Below, piece after piece: positions 30,620 to 40,103 of a stretch of DNA of 64,000 nucleotides. The stretch lies in the NCBI GenBank assembly GCA_023014485.1, contig JAJOZX010000926.1, forward strand, positions 425,001 to 489,000, given 5' to 3'. This stretch comes from Bathynomus jamesi. Its lineage: Eukaryota > Arthropoda > Malacostraca > Isopoda > Cirolanidae. Numbering within the stretch: position 1 is the stretch's first letter; the number at the start of each line of letters is the position of its first letter. The translations under genes were made by a program, and so were the position numbers. Below the pieces are notes generated by a model. That model was not told the origin of the DNA, ran no database searches, and was given only the letters and a program-made list of their open reading frames with translations.

Positions 30620-32035
30620 ACAAAAGAAAGAGCGTACCCACAAAATTAATAAACTGCAGGAACAACGATGACAAAAAGACGATACAAGAAAAGCTGAAGA
30701 GAAGCGATGATGAAATACAATCCCTCCTAAAGGATCATTCAGAGAGTGAAGAGGAAGATGCTGTTTTCTCCTGAAGGATCATTCAGAGAGTGAAGAGGAA
30801 GATGCGGTAAAAGTATCAAAAGAAACCCAGAAATACTTCTATAACTTTGCGAAAACAAAAACAGGGACTCGCGCCACTATCGGACCCTTAAGGAATGAAA
30901 ATAATAAACTAGCCGTTTAAAAGAAACCGCTGAAATACGGTACTGAGAGTTCAGTATGAATCCCTTCTTGTACCCCAAAAAGTTACAAAGTGATATGTGA
31001 CCGTAAAACCTTCTTTGAAGAAATGCTACAAAGCGAGAATATAACTGATTTTGGCTTTGCCTCAGAAGATATAACGCGAGCTATAGGAGGAATGAAGTCA
31101 CATTCAGCTGCAGGTCCGGACAAATGGAACACCTCGATGATTAAACTGTTACAACCACGGGAAAAATGCAGGGCATTCTGAACAGGGCGAACATCGTCAC
31201 TATACATAAAGGAGACAGATCTCAAGCAAATAACAACAGACCAGATCAATGGCATCTCATCTCGCCAAAATATGTGAAAGAATAGTTGAGAGAGAAAATT
31301 TATGACTTTAAAAAGAAAAAGAAAAGATTCAATGAGAATCAGCACAGTTTCCAATCAGAAAGATCGTGCCTATCACAACTAATAGAGTATTATAACAATT
31401 GATGCACTTAAAAACAATGAAATCTATGACGTAATATACACAAGGATTTTGCTAAAGCACTCGATAATCATGATCGTGATACATATATTAACACATAAAA
31501 TAAAACATATGGGGATTTGAATTGAATTAAATAAACTTTATTAATAATAAAATAAATACATTGGTTTTATAATTTATAATGACATAAATAATTGTGAAGC
31601 TTTACTCTTTATTTTATTTAATTTGGCCCTTAAACTTTAGGCTTTACTGGGCTTAAATAACGAGCAAAGTAGGAAAGTAGGCAAAGTAAGAAAATGGACC
31701 TATAACTTCCTCATAGAACGTTAACAAGTTGTGAAAAATCCAAAGAATATCATCAACAGAATCGGAAGTACGTTTCTCAGTACCACAAGGAACAACATCA
31801 GTTCCGCTCCTATTCATTATCATGCTAACAGACATAGACAACGAAGTAACCAATAGTAATATCCTTTGCTGACGATACAAAAATCAGCAGAAAAATCTGA
31901 AATGCAAATATGAAATCCTTACAGATGGACACAAACAGAATGTACAGATGATCAGAAGAAAACAACAACAAATTTAACACCAAAAACTTTCACCTCTTAA
32001 GATTTGGACAAATTGAGGCGTTAAAACAAACATAA
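30620..32035 (+). pseudogene. Heavily decayed LINE reverse transcriptase
   Basis: Pieces of one reverse transcriptase appear in order in shifting frames: an entry motif with SAAGPDKWNTSMIKLL (about 31100), ANIVTIHKGD (31190), QHSFQSERSCLSQLIEYY (31340), a damaged palm motif near 31430, VPQGTTSVPLLFII (31785) and a catalytic-box remnant ADDTKIS (31870). An AT-rich insertion of about 130 bp seems to interrupt it near 31510-31640. A 45-bp block around AAGGATCATTCAGAGAGTG is duplicated near 30733-30800. It is unrelated in detail to the CR1/L2-like copies A-D and is long dead. Confidence 0.7.
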
Positions 32036-32037
32036 TA

Positions 32038-32925
32038 CAGGGTGTACATAAAGTCAGGATCTATTTTTGTGAAGCACTTGGAAATTATATGGAATTCAAT
32101 CATAAAATGATAAAGTGGTAACATTTATTAAATAATTAAGAGTAGGATTCGACGTGACGCCCATCAGTATCCCTGCACAGCTCAAATCGTTCCGCAGCAT
32201 TTCTAAACACATTCTGGAGCATTTACGGGGTTATGTTATCTGCAGCAGTTCGTGTACGTAAGTTTTCAAGACTCGTAATCTTCGTCTGATAGACGTGCGA
32301 TTTGATAAAGCCCCATGCAAAGAAATCTAAAGGGGTTAAATCTGGTGATCTCGCTGGCCAAGGTATGTTGCTTCCGCGTCCGATCCAGCGATTTGGAAAA
32401 CGTCCATTCAGATAATCCTGAACAATTTTGGCATAGTGACAAGGAGCACCATCATGTTGATAGACGACGGGGATAGGATTGTTAGTACCGTCGTCTATCA
32501 ACATGATGGTGCTCCTTGTTACTATGCCAAAATTGTTCAGGATTATCTAAATGGACGTTTTCCAAATCGCTGGATCGGACGCGGAAGCAACAGACCTTGG
32601 CCAGCGAGATCACCAGATTTAACCCCTTTAGATTTCTTTGCATGGGGCTTTATCAAATCGCACGTCTATCAGACGAAGATTACGAGTCTTGAAAACTTAC
32701 GTACACGTATACGAACTGCTGCAGATAACATAACCCCGCAAATGCTCCAGAATGTGTTTAGAAATGCTGCGGAACGATTTGAGCTGTGCAGGGATACTGA
32801 TGGGCGTCACGTCGAATCCTACTCTTATTATTTAATAAATGTTACCACTTTATCATTTTATGATTGAATTCCATATAATTTCCAAGTGCTTCACAAAAAT
32901 AGATCCTGACTTTATGTACACCCTG
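32038..32925. mobile_element. Palindromic mariner-type element (two 3' halves head to head)
   Basis: Left arm 32038-32470 and right arm 32488-32925 are reverse complements with a spacer of about 17 bp. Both outer ends begin CAGGGTGTACATAAAGTCAG next to TA. Each arm codes for the C-terminal third of a mariner transposase (for example + strand 32488-32867 with KWIGR-like and [15 protein letters not shown] motifs). The palindrome keeps two identical ends and no complete gene. Confidence 0.88.
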
Positions 32926-32984
32926 TATGTTCAATTTTCTATAAATATACATTTTGTTTTGTAATGAAAATTTTAAACTTTCAG

Positions 32985-33048
32985 AGAATCGGCAAGAGAA
33001 TCGGTTGAATTTGGCCGGTGCCGACGCCGATTAATCGGTACACCACTA
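32985..33048. mobile_element. hAT terminal fragment
   Basis: The stretch ending CCGATTAATCGGTACACCACTA resembles a hAT-type end whose complement would begin TAGTGGTGTACCGATTAATC. The partner end is missing. It touches the (TA)n that precedes the Penelope palindrome. Confidence 0.45.
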
Positions 33049-33147
33049 ATATATATATATATATATATATATATAAGTAAAATCACAGAAAAACACGTGA
33101 GCTTTTTAATAAGCAAACAACCACAGGGAAAAGGAAAAGTAAACAAG

Positions 33148-33189
33148 AAATCCGAGCGCTTTCGTGATATATTCACATCTTCAGGGACA
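33148..33189 (-). ncRNA. Hammerhead ribozyme (type I, Penelope type)
   Basis: On the - strand: TTGTCC (stem I), CTGAAGA, stem II GTG-AATATAT-CAC, GAAA, self-complementary GCGC, TC (UH site), then GGATTT (stem I). All core nucleotides are present. Stem I holds about four pairs including one G-U. Confidence 0.85.
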
Positions 33190-33733
33190 AGAAAGAAATA
33201 GACAGAATTTATCAAGTAACTGAGTTAAATACACAAGCGAAAAATTCCCCAATAGGCAACTCAATTTAAAAACAATAAAACAATCTAAAGATTTTTTCCC
33301 AATAGATAACTTAATCTAAAGGCTACTATCATAAATTATTGAATACATGAAAACTATATAAATGAAATTAGACAATTAACATGTACACAAAACAAAAATT
33401 ATTATAACAGTTATTAGAAATAGCATTTAATTAAAACAGGCAATTAAGTGGCAAGAATCTATTTCCTTAGATTCTTGCCACTTAATTGCCTGTTTTAATT
33501 AAATACTATTTCTAATAACTGTTATAATAATGTTTGTTTTGTGTACATGTTAATTGTCGAATTTCATTTATATAGTCTTTATGTATTCAATAATTTAGTA
33601 GCCTTTAGATTAAGTTATCTATTGGGAAAAAATCTTTAGGTTGTTTTATTGTTTTTAAATTGAGTTGCCTATTGGGCAATTTTTCGCTTGTGTATTTAAC
33701 TCAGTTACTTGATAAATTCTGTCTATTTCTTTC

Positions 33734-33776
33734 TTGTCCCTGAAGATGTGAATATATCACGAAAGCGCTCGGATTT
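33734..33776 (+). ncRNA. Hammerhead ribozyme (type I, Penelope type)
   Basis: Inverted twin of the ribozyme at 33148-33189: TTGTCC, CTGAAGA (33740-33746), stem II GTG-AATATAT-CAC, GAAA (33761-33764), GCGC, TC, GGATTT. The GCGC stem III suggests activity as a dimer. Confidence 0.85.
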
Positions 33777-33846
33777 CATATTTACTTTTCCTTTTCCCTG
33801 TGCTTGTTTGCTTATTAAAAAGCTCACGTGTTTTTCTGTGATTTTA

Positions 33847-33880
<34 letters not shown>

Positions 33881-33882
<2 letters not shown>

Positions 33883-33970
33883 CAAAATTTATCTTCCACC
33901 AGAATTCGAACCCGGTCTTCCGACGCGGCGGCGTGGGGGGCACTGACCATTAGGTTACAACACAGGTAAA
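33881..33970 (-). mobile_element. tRNA-derived SINE head
   Basis: The - strand contains an A-box-like CCTAATGGTCAGTG and a B-box GGGTTCGAATTC at tRNA-like spacing, followed by TGGTGGAAGATAAATTTTGCAC. A related 3' half lies at 34165-34215 on the + strand, also ending in AATTTGCAC. A complete cloverleaf with a paired acceptor stem was not found, so a functional tRNA is unlikely. Confidence 0.5.
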
Positions 33971-34164
33971 AGTTAAGAACACCCTGGCAACATTTCATCA
34001 CCCGAAGGGAAACGCACAACGTATTCATGTCCAGGGATGTTTTAACGTTGTTAACCCCGCTACATTCAAGCCAATGAACAGCATTTAATTCATATTTATC
34101 TGTCAAATACGAGGGTACCATTAAATGGAAATATAAACACATAACTGGGCATGTCTGCAAATGC

Positions 34165-34215
34165 AAAATTTATCCCGGAAGGCCCGGGTTCGAATCCTGG
34201 TGGGGGCTAAATTTG
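34165..34215 (+). mobile_element. tRNA-derived SINE 3' half
   Basis: CCCGGGTTCGAATCCTGGTGG is a good B box and T-arm. The D-arm half is missing. It is followed by CTAAATTTGCACACG and then (CA)n-(TA)n-(TG)n. Confidence 0.5.
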
Positions 34216-34221
34216 CACACG

Positions 34222-34266
<45 letters not shown>

Positions 34267-34651
34267 TGTGTGTGTGTGTGTGTGTGAAGACAAGTTAAGA
34301 CAAGAGAGGCACAAGGGGAGTTAAAGATCAGGCAAAAATGCTGTAGGCTCAAGCAGATGAATTTATGTTTACACTAGAGATAACATACAACACAAGTATA
34401 AATAACCGCCTCCGTCTCGTGTTCACAAAAAACAACAACAACCACCTGATATAAATATACAAAATATCTTTCTTTTAATTAAAATTGCACCTACAGGCTA
34501 CAACATAGGTTTAATAACTATTTACAGATTATTTTCCAGTTCAAGTAAATATATAAGTATATAGCCAATAAAATACGTTGTAAAATGTTATAAAACCAAA
34601 GAAAAATATCCAAAATGTGTGAAAAACAATGAGGAAATATTTTATAGTAAT
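34216..34651. other. Compound microsatellite and AT-rich DNA
   Basis: A (CA)n-(TA)n-(TG)n compound tract occupies about 34216-34287. Nothing was recognised in the remainder. Confidence 0.45.
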
Positions 34652-34869
34652 TAATGTTCTTAACCCCTGGGTCGAGACCCAAAATTGGGTCGCCAAGCCA
34701 TTTTGATCGGGTCATTAAATTATCATTTATTTATGTTATCCTTAATAATTTTACCATTAATTATTATTTATTTTATCTATTACGAGAGTGAACTGTTTGA
34801 AGGCATGGTCACCGAGCTAGCCCCGCGACCAGAATTGGGGTCGTAGCCTAAAAATGTTAAGAACCACTG
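34652..34869. mobile_element. hAT-type MITE, degraded
   Basis: The right end GTTAAGAACCACTG is the complement of a common hAT end (CAGTGGTTCTTAAC). The left end TGTTCTTAACCCCTGG is its inverted partner with the first bases lost. Inner blocks with GGGTCG in opposite orientations support the pairing. No clear 8-bp duplication was found. Confidence 0.5.
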
Positions 34870-35200
34870 ACCTTGAGGATATCTCATGTTTTCAACGCTT
34901 ATTTTACATTCTAGGGTAAAGGAAAATGTGGAACAAGTGTAGTTTATGTCCCCCTGACGCAAAAGGGGACACAAACTACACTAGGTCAAAGTTGGGGAAC
35001 GTAAACTACACTAGGATCTTTAGGAGACATTTTTTAAATGAATCCATCAAATAAAACGTTAAAACTAACGAAAATATTACGACTTAACTTAACCAAATCG
35101 TCATATATATATATATATATATATATATGAATAGAAACGACATAATATTAAGGAACGTTTCTGCACACGCGGAGAGAAATAACGAATAAATGAAAAATGA

Positions 35201-35275
35201 GGCGAACCGCCCGGGAATCGAACCCAAGGGCCTTCCAATTGCCGGTTGGATGCGCTACCATTACACCACGGACCT
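35201..35275 (-). repeat. tRNA-like sequence (pseudo-tRNA)
   Basis: Inverted copy of 35601-35674 with the same A and B boxes. A functional tRNA is doubtful for the reasons given there. Confidence 0.55.
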
Positions 35276-35600
35276 CAATCATTCACAAATCGAAATTCTC
35301 CTACATAGGGCAGAAAACCAATGCCTGAGAGGGCACCCTCGCAAATCGTGAATATGTGCATTTAACTGCAATGACCACGCAGTATATAAATTAATAGAAA
35401 CGACATAATATTAAGTTTTTCATTTATTCGTTATTTCTCTTCCGCGTGCGCAGAAACGTTCCTTAATATTATGTCGTTTCTATTCATTTATATACTGCGT
35501 GGTCATTGCAGTTAAATGCCATATTCACGATTTGCGAGGTGCCCTCTCAGGGCATTGGTTTCTGCCCTATGTAGGAGAATTTCGATTTGTGAATGAATTG

Positions 35601-35674
35601 AGGTCCGTGGTGTAATGGTAGCGCATCCAACCGGCAATTGGAAAGGCCTTGGGTTCGATTCCCGGGCGGTTCGC
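35601..35674 (+). repeat. tRNA-like sequence (pseudo-tRNA)
   Basis: A-box TGGTGTAATGG, a five-pair anticodon stem (TCCAA with TTGGA) around the loop CCGGCAA, and B-box GGTTCGATTCC with a paired T stem are all present. The loop has C instead of the invariant U33, and the acceptor ends (AGGTCCG and GCGGTTC) pair poorly. The apparent anticodon GGC would read alanine codons. The unit is best seen as a tRNA-derived retroposon head within the inverted repeat. Confidence 0.55.
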
Positions 35675-35771
35675 CTCATTTTTCATTTATTCGTTATTTC
35701 TCTTCCGCGTGCGCAGAAACGTTCCTTAATATTATGTCCTTTCTATTCATTTATATACTGCGTGGTCATTG

Positions 35772-35773
<2 letters not shown>

Positions 35774-35820
<47 letters not shown>
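35774..35820. repeat. (TA)n microsatellite
   Basis: A pure TA tract between the nested tRNA-bearing repeat and the inner arm of the foldback complex. Confidence 0.95.
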
Positions 35821-35823
<3 letters not shown>

Positions 35824-36002
35824 CGATTGGTTAGGTTAAGTCGTAATATTTTCGTTTAACGTTTTATTTGATTAGGTATACGCGGACAAAGTTGGGGATC
35901 GCAAACTACACGAGGATAACGTGGGGGAACGTACTACTAGGATAATGTAGGGGAACGTAAACTACACTAGGCACCACAGTGGGACGTAAACTACACTTGC
36001 TC

Positions 36003-36666
36003 CGAAAATGTTTTTCTTCATTTGATCCCTTTAAGTTTGGTAGATACTGAATTTAACTCAAATATAATTTTAGAGATCACGATACTGTACGTATATTAAA
36101 AAGTAATTATGATAATTTACTCTTAATATTCAAGACTGAGAATTAATATGATGCTTCCGAAAGTCCCGTTCCACTATTTGATCACTTTTAAATTATATTT
36201 AAAATCGAATTACTTTTGTGCAACATTTTGAAAAAAAAGACGGGGGTTTTGACGGCATACCCCCCCCCCCCGGTCACCTCCGAAATAAGTCGCATAACTA
36301 GATACATCATCATTTACGCGCGATGAATAAGAGAGTAACTAGTTCCTAATTTCAAAATGAATCCAACAGACACGCGGACAACGGTGAAAAAATATGAAAA
36401 GTAGAATGTGCGTATCTTTAAACTAAAGACTAGACAAAGAACATCCTCAACACTGAAAGAGAATGGATTTGTGGTCAGAGGGCCAAGACTATTTAACCAA
36501 TCACCAAAAGCAACTGGAAACACAGACAGAGTTCATGTGGACATCCTCAAAAGAAGACAAGACACCTAGCTCAGGGCAATTCTGGATAAGCCAGGTGCAA
36601 CTAGCTATGTGTGATTGCAGAGCTCATGAAACGAACTCTCTTTCACCAAGCCAATCCTACCAGGTG

Positions 36667-36703
<37 letters not shown>

Positions 36704-36883
36704 CGAAGACTGGAGTCTCCTTCGTCCGACTTTGATGAAAAGTCTCCCCCAAAGTTTTATGAAATGGCAGAAAGAGTTGATGTCACTTCGGAGAAAAGAA
36801 GATGAAAGTTATTTCACAAATCAACGAGGCACAAACTAAATGATTTATCAAAACTCAGCTGTCGATAAAGAAGGAGCGAAAGC

Positions 36884-36887
<4 letters not shown>
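36003..36887. other. No gene recognised; (GT)n tract
   Basis: A poly-C run lies at about 36261-36270 and a (GT)n tract at about 36665-36702. No family was recognised. Confidence 0.45.

Positions 36888-36973
<86 letters not shown>
36888..36973. repeat. (CT)n microsatellite at the LINE 5' junction
   Basis: An 86-bp CT tract directly abuts the 5' truncation point of LINE copy D. Confidence 0.95.
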
Positions 36974-36975
<2 letters not shown>

Positions 36976-36997
36976 GGGCCAGACCAGTTTCTCCCCA

Positions 36998-39450
36998 GTG
37001 TTGCGAGAAGTGCGCGACCAGGTGGCTCCCCACCTGGCTACAGTCTTCAACAAATCGTTGGAGATGGGCCAGGTGCCTGGTGACTGGAAAGAAGCCAACG
37101 TGACCCCTATCTTTAAGAAAGGGGATCACGAAAGTCCAGGGAACTATCGTCCCATTAGTCTCACTTCAGTTGTAGGTAAATTATTAGAAGGGATAATAGC
37201 TGATAGGATCGTTGACCATTTGGATTCCTACAAGCTGCTTGGGGACTCCCAACATGGGTTTAGACGGCATAGGTCGTGTCTCACCAACTTGCTCGAGTTT
37301 TTCCACGTCATGTTGAGTGAGTACGATAAGAGTAGGGCGATTGATATACTTTATCTCGACTTTCAGAAAGCCTTTGATAAGGTACCTCACCGCCGGCTAA
37401 TGGCGAAAGTGCGCGCGCTGGGTATCGGTGGGGAAATAGGTAGGTGGATTGAAAACTGGCTGAGGAATAGGCGGCAGAGGGTGGTAATTAAAGGGGCTAG
37501 TTCGGGTTGGCCTCGGTCACTAGTGGGGTTCCTCAGGGTTCCGTTTTGGGGCCGCTGCTGTTTATCATTTACATAAATGATATCGACGGTGGCATCGTCA
37601 GTCGGATCGCCAAATTCGCTGATGACACCAAGCTTGGGGTCAATGTTGGGACGCCCGAAGCGATCGAGGAACTGCGTGCGGACCTAGGTAGGATAGGAGA
37701 GTGGTCCGAAAAATGGCAAATGCCGTTTAACTTGGGTAAATGCAAAGTGATGCACATTGGCTACGCCAATCCCAAGTCGGACTACTCGATGTTGGGTAGT
37801 AATATCCGTGGCCGGACAGTTTGCCTACGGACAGTTTGCCTACGGACAGTTTGCCTACTGGACAGTTTGCCTACTGGACAGTTTGCCTACTGGACAGTTT
37901 GCCTACTGGACATTATGCCTATTGGACATTATGCCTATTGGACATTATGCCTATTGTTATTATCCTTACTTATTTAACTTATTTAACTTCAGATTCATGC
38001 AAAAGAATTAATTCAAAATTAAAATGTGTTGTTGCCCTTAATAGCATAAATGTCTGAAAATATATCAAGTAAGAAAGGGAAACAGAAGTTTTCACATAAT
38101 GGATATTTGTATGGTTTGATAAATGTAGCAAGCGCGACCCTTCGTTACTTTTTGGCGGTGCGAGCAAAAGAGTCAGTGTATTATAAGGTGTATATATAAT
38201 ATGGGTACTTTTCCGTTATCTGCCCCATTGACGATTGGTTAGGTTCAGTCATGATATTTTCATTAAAACTATCAAAAATATCACAACTTAACCTAACCAA
38301 TCGTCACTGCCCGGTTAGGTCAACTGTACGCCCTTGACGATTGGTTAGGTTAAGTCGTGATATTTTCGTTAGTTTTAACGAAAATATCACGACTTAACCT
38401 AACCAATCGTCAAGGGGCAGATAACGGAAAAGTACCCATATTATATATACACACCTTATAATACACTGACTCTTTTGCTCGCACCGCCAAAAAGTAACGA
38501 AGGGTCGCGCTTGCTACATTTATCAAAACATACAAATATCCATTATGTGAAAACTTCTGTTTCCCTTTCTTACTTGATATATTTTCAGACATTTATGCTA
38601 TTAAGGGCAACAACACATTTTAATTTTGAATTAATTCTTTTGCATGAATCTGAAGTTAAATAAGTTAAATAAGTAAATAAGTTAAATAAGGTAAGGATAA
38701 TATACCACATAGGCATGGTGTCCATAGGCATAATGTCCAGTAGGCAAACTGTCCAGTAGGCAAACTGTCCGTAGGCAAACTGTCCGTAGGCAAATTGTCC
38801 GTAGGCAAATTGTCCGTAGGCAAACTGTCCTAGCGCCGTAATATCGAGGTGACTGATTTAGAAAAGGACTTGGGTGTGCTAATTAGCAGCGATCTTAAGT
38901 TTACGAAACAGTGTGTAGAGGTGGAAAAGAAAGCCCAGAAACTATTGGGTTATATCAGGAGGCAATTTCAGTTTCGGAACAAGGAGATTGTGCTCTCACT
39001 GTACAATTCCCTTGTTCGGCCGCACCTGGAGTATGCTGTGCAGTTCTGGTCGCCCACCCTCAGGAAAGATATTGAGAGGCTGGAGCGAGTGCAGGCGAGG
39101 GCCACAAAGTTAATCCCTTCCGTTAGGTATATGGGCTACAATCGACGGTTACGCGCCCTGAACTTGTTTTCGCTTGAAACTCGGAGGCTGCGCGGTCAAC
39201 TGATCGAGGTTTTCAAGCTCTACGCGGGTTCAACGATGTCGATTTTAGAAGTATGTTTAGTTTAAATGATAACCCAACTCGCAACAATGGTTGGAAGTTC
39301 GATTTGAAACGGTTTAGGACTAGTGTGTGTGGGAATTACTTTACGTATAAGATCTGTGACACATGGAACAGGTTACCTTCGGAAGTTGTGAACAGTTCCT
39401 CTGTGGATCAGTTCAAGAAAAGGGTAGACGAAATCTTGCACACTATTTGA
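36998..39450 (+). pseudogene. LINE reverse transcriptase and C-terminal domain, interrupted
   Basis: Reverse transcriptase motifs are in order: [58 protein letters not shown] and FADDTKLG. Unlike copy A, the six residues KSRAID before the palm motif are kept. A frame slip occurs near 37500-37530. The frame is broken at 37806 by the foldback element and resumes at 38846 (TDLEKDLGVL). The C-terminal domain follows with NSLVRPHLEYA, then a frame slip near 39215, then WNRLPSEVVN and the stop at about 39450. The endonuclease is absent. Confidence 0.85.
37807..38837. mobile_element. FB-like foldback element with tandem-repeat termini
   Basis: An almost fully palindromic element of 1031 bp with exact 8-bp duplications GTAATATC at 37799-37806 and 38838-38845. 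Each arm starts with a run of 15-16 bp tandem units: on the left six GGACAGTTTGCCTAC-type and three GGACATTATGCCTAT-type units, on the right six and two. Unique arm sequence of about 280 bp follows. The centre (about 38236-38411) holds two hairpins built from GACGATTGGTTAGGTTAAG. Family knowledge: long inverted ends made of short tandem repeats are typical of Drosophila FB and Galileo foldbacks. There is no transposase. The short repetitive ORFs here are artefacts. Confidence 0.85.
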
Positions 39451-39469
39451 GTGTGTAAAGACATTTAGG

Positions 39470-39855
39470 ACCTCAGTCTGCGGAAATTTCTTTTCCTATA
39501 AAATAGTTTAATCTGGAACCAACTTCCCTCAGAGGTTTGTTTCCAGTCAAAGTGTAAATGTGTTTAAAAATAGGCTAGACAAAGTACTGAATACTCTCAT
39601 AGTTTAAGACTAAAACATAAGAAAACTCTGCAGGAGATCGCTTGCACGGGTGTCTCTGTGAGCAACTAAATATAGAGCTATTTATATTCTCCACTTGTCC
39701 TGTAAAATTTCCTTGGCTACTTTTCCAGGGTCAAGGTATTTTCTTCAACCTTTTTCCGTACCTGCCTCTGGCAGGGAGGAGCGGAGGGTGGGGAGAGAGC
39801 CTTCTACTTTTCTATCCAGTTTTCTACTACTGCTAGGATAGTTGAAAGAAAAATA
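39470..39855 (+). pseudogene. Second LINE C-terminus and 3' segment inserted in copy D
   Basis: The stretch translates, with one slip, to a second C-terminal motif (IWNQLPSEV, then SSQSVNVFKNRLDKVLN and a stop near 39606), similar to but distinct from that of copy D (WNRLPSEVVNSSSVDQFKK). It ends before TTTACAAAATTTTCCCTGG, where copy A-type 3' UTR resumes. This gives two LINE 3' ends in tandem, from related subfamilies. Template switching during reverse transcription, or recombination, is a likely origin. Confidence 0.65.
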
Positions 39856-40103
39856 AACTTTTACAAAATTTTCCCTGGCACCCGTTGCCATTGGTACCTC
39901 CTCGGTATGGGCCGCAAGGCCTTTTGAGGTACTTCTTTTCCTTGTAACTCCTTGTAACTCTCTCTCAATATAATAATTTATGTAACACGTTCAACACGTA
40001 AATATTAATTCCTGACCACAACTCAATGTTGTTACTAAATAAATAAATATTTTTAACCAATATACACCAACATTATGTTAATTATATATATATTATATAT
40101 ATA

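Larger units (their letters stand above)
33048..33880. mobile_element. Palindromic Penelope-like pLTR pair with hammerheads
   Basis: About 400 bp on each side of position 33466 are reverse complements, with a loop of roughly 10 bp (ATTTCCTT between AAGAATCT and AGATTCTT). (TA)n lies at both outer ends. Each arm contains a hammerhead ribozyme in divergent orientation. No reverse transcriptase or GIY-YIG frame is present, so this is a solo inverted pLTR structure. The sequence differs from the Penelope complex at 13-16 kb, so at least two subfamilies are present. Confidence 0.8.
35131..35763. repeat. Inverted repeat carrying tRNA-like units
   Basis: A unit of about 290 bp containing a tRNA-like sequence is present once on the - strand (35131-35418) and again on the + strand (35419-35763). 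The part with CAGAAACGTTCCTTAATATT occurs three times. Unit ends contain TTCTATTCATTTATATACTG. (TA)n flanks both sides. It could be a SINE or a tRNA-bearing satellite that has been duplicated in inverted orientation. Confidence 0.7.
34930..36002. mobile_element. Foldback complex with shared palindrome core and nested insert
   Basis: Outer ends are inverted (CAAGTGTAGTTTATGTCCC on the left, GGGACGTAAACTACACTTG on the right). Degenerate GGGGAACGTAAACTACACTAGG repeats lie inside both. Next come inner arms with ACTTAACTTAACCAAATCGTCA (35080-35102) and TGACGATTGGTTAGGTTAAG (35820-35840), the same core found at 38, 50, 52 and 54 kb. (TA)n tracts lie next to the inner arms, and a further inverted unit (35131-35763) sits at the centre. 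Confidence 0.65.
36974..39966 (+). mobile_element. CR1/L2-like LINE, copy D, split by a foldback element
   Basis: Starts at the GPDQFLP-equivalent point of the reverse transcriptase and runs to the 3' UTR and a short (CT)n end. A 1031-bp foldback element (37807-38837) sits inside, with an 8-bp duplication. Without it the reading frame of the LINE would continue. A segment at about 39470-39855, absent from copy A, lies between the stop codon region and the 3' UTR. The last 3' block CTTGTAACTC is duplicated in tandem at the very end. Confidence 0.88.

Noticed and set aside
35601..35674. A functional tRNA gene with anticodon GGC
   Set aside because: U33 is missing and the acceptor stem pairs poorly. 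The unit is duplicated in an inverted repeat next to (TA)n, so a tRNA-derived repeat is more likely.
36814..37129. ORFs rich in RE, ER, SL or LS repeats near (CT)n tracts (also 43779-44178)
   Set aside because: They are translations of (CT)n or (GA)n repeats.
37757..38057. Repetitive ORFs with TGQFAYW-like peptides
   Set aside because: They arise from the 15-16 bp tandem units of the foldback element, change frame with each unit length, and have no credible start or conservation.
37799..38845. A CRISPR-like array in the repeated GGACAGTTTGCCTAC units
   Set aside because: Units are contiguous without spacers and the whole is a eukaryotic foldback element.
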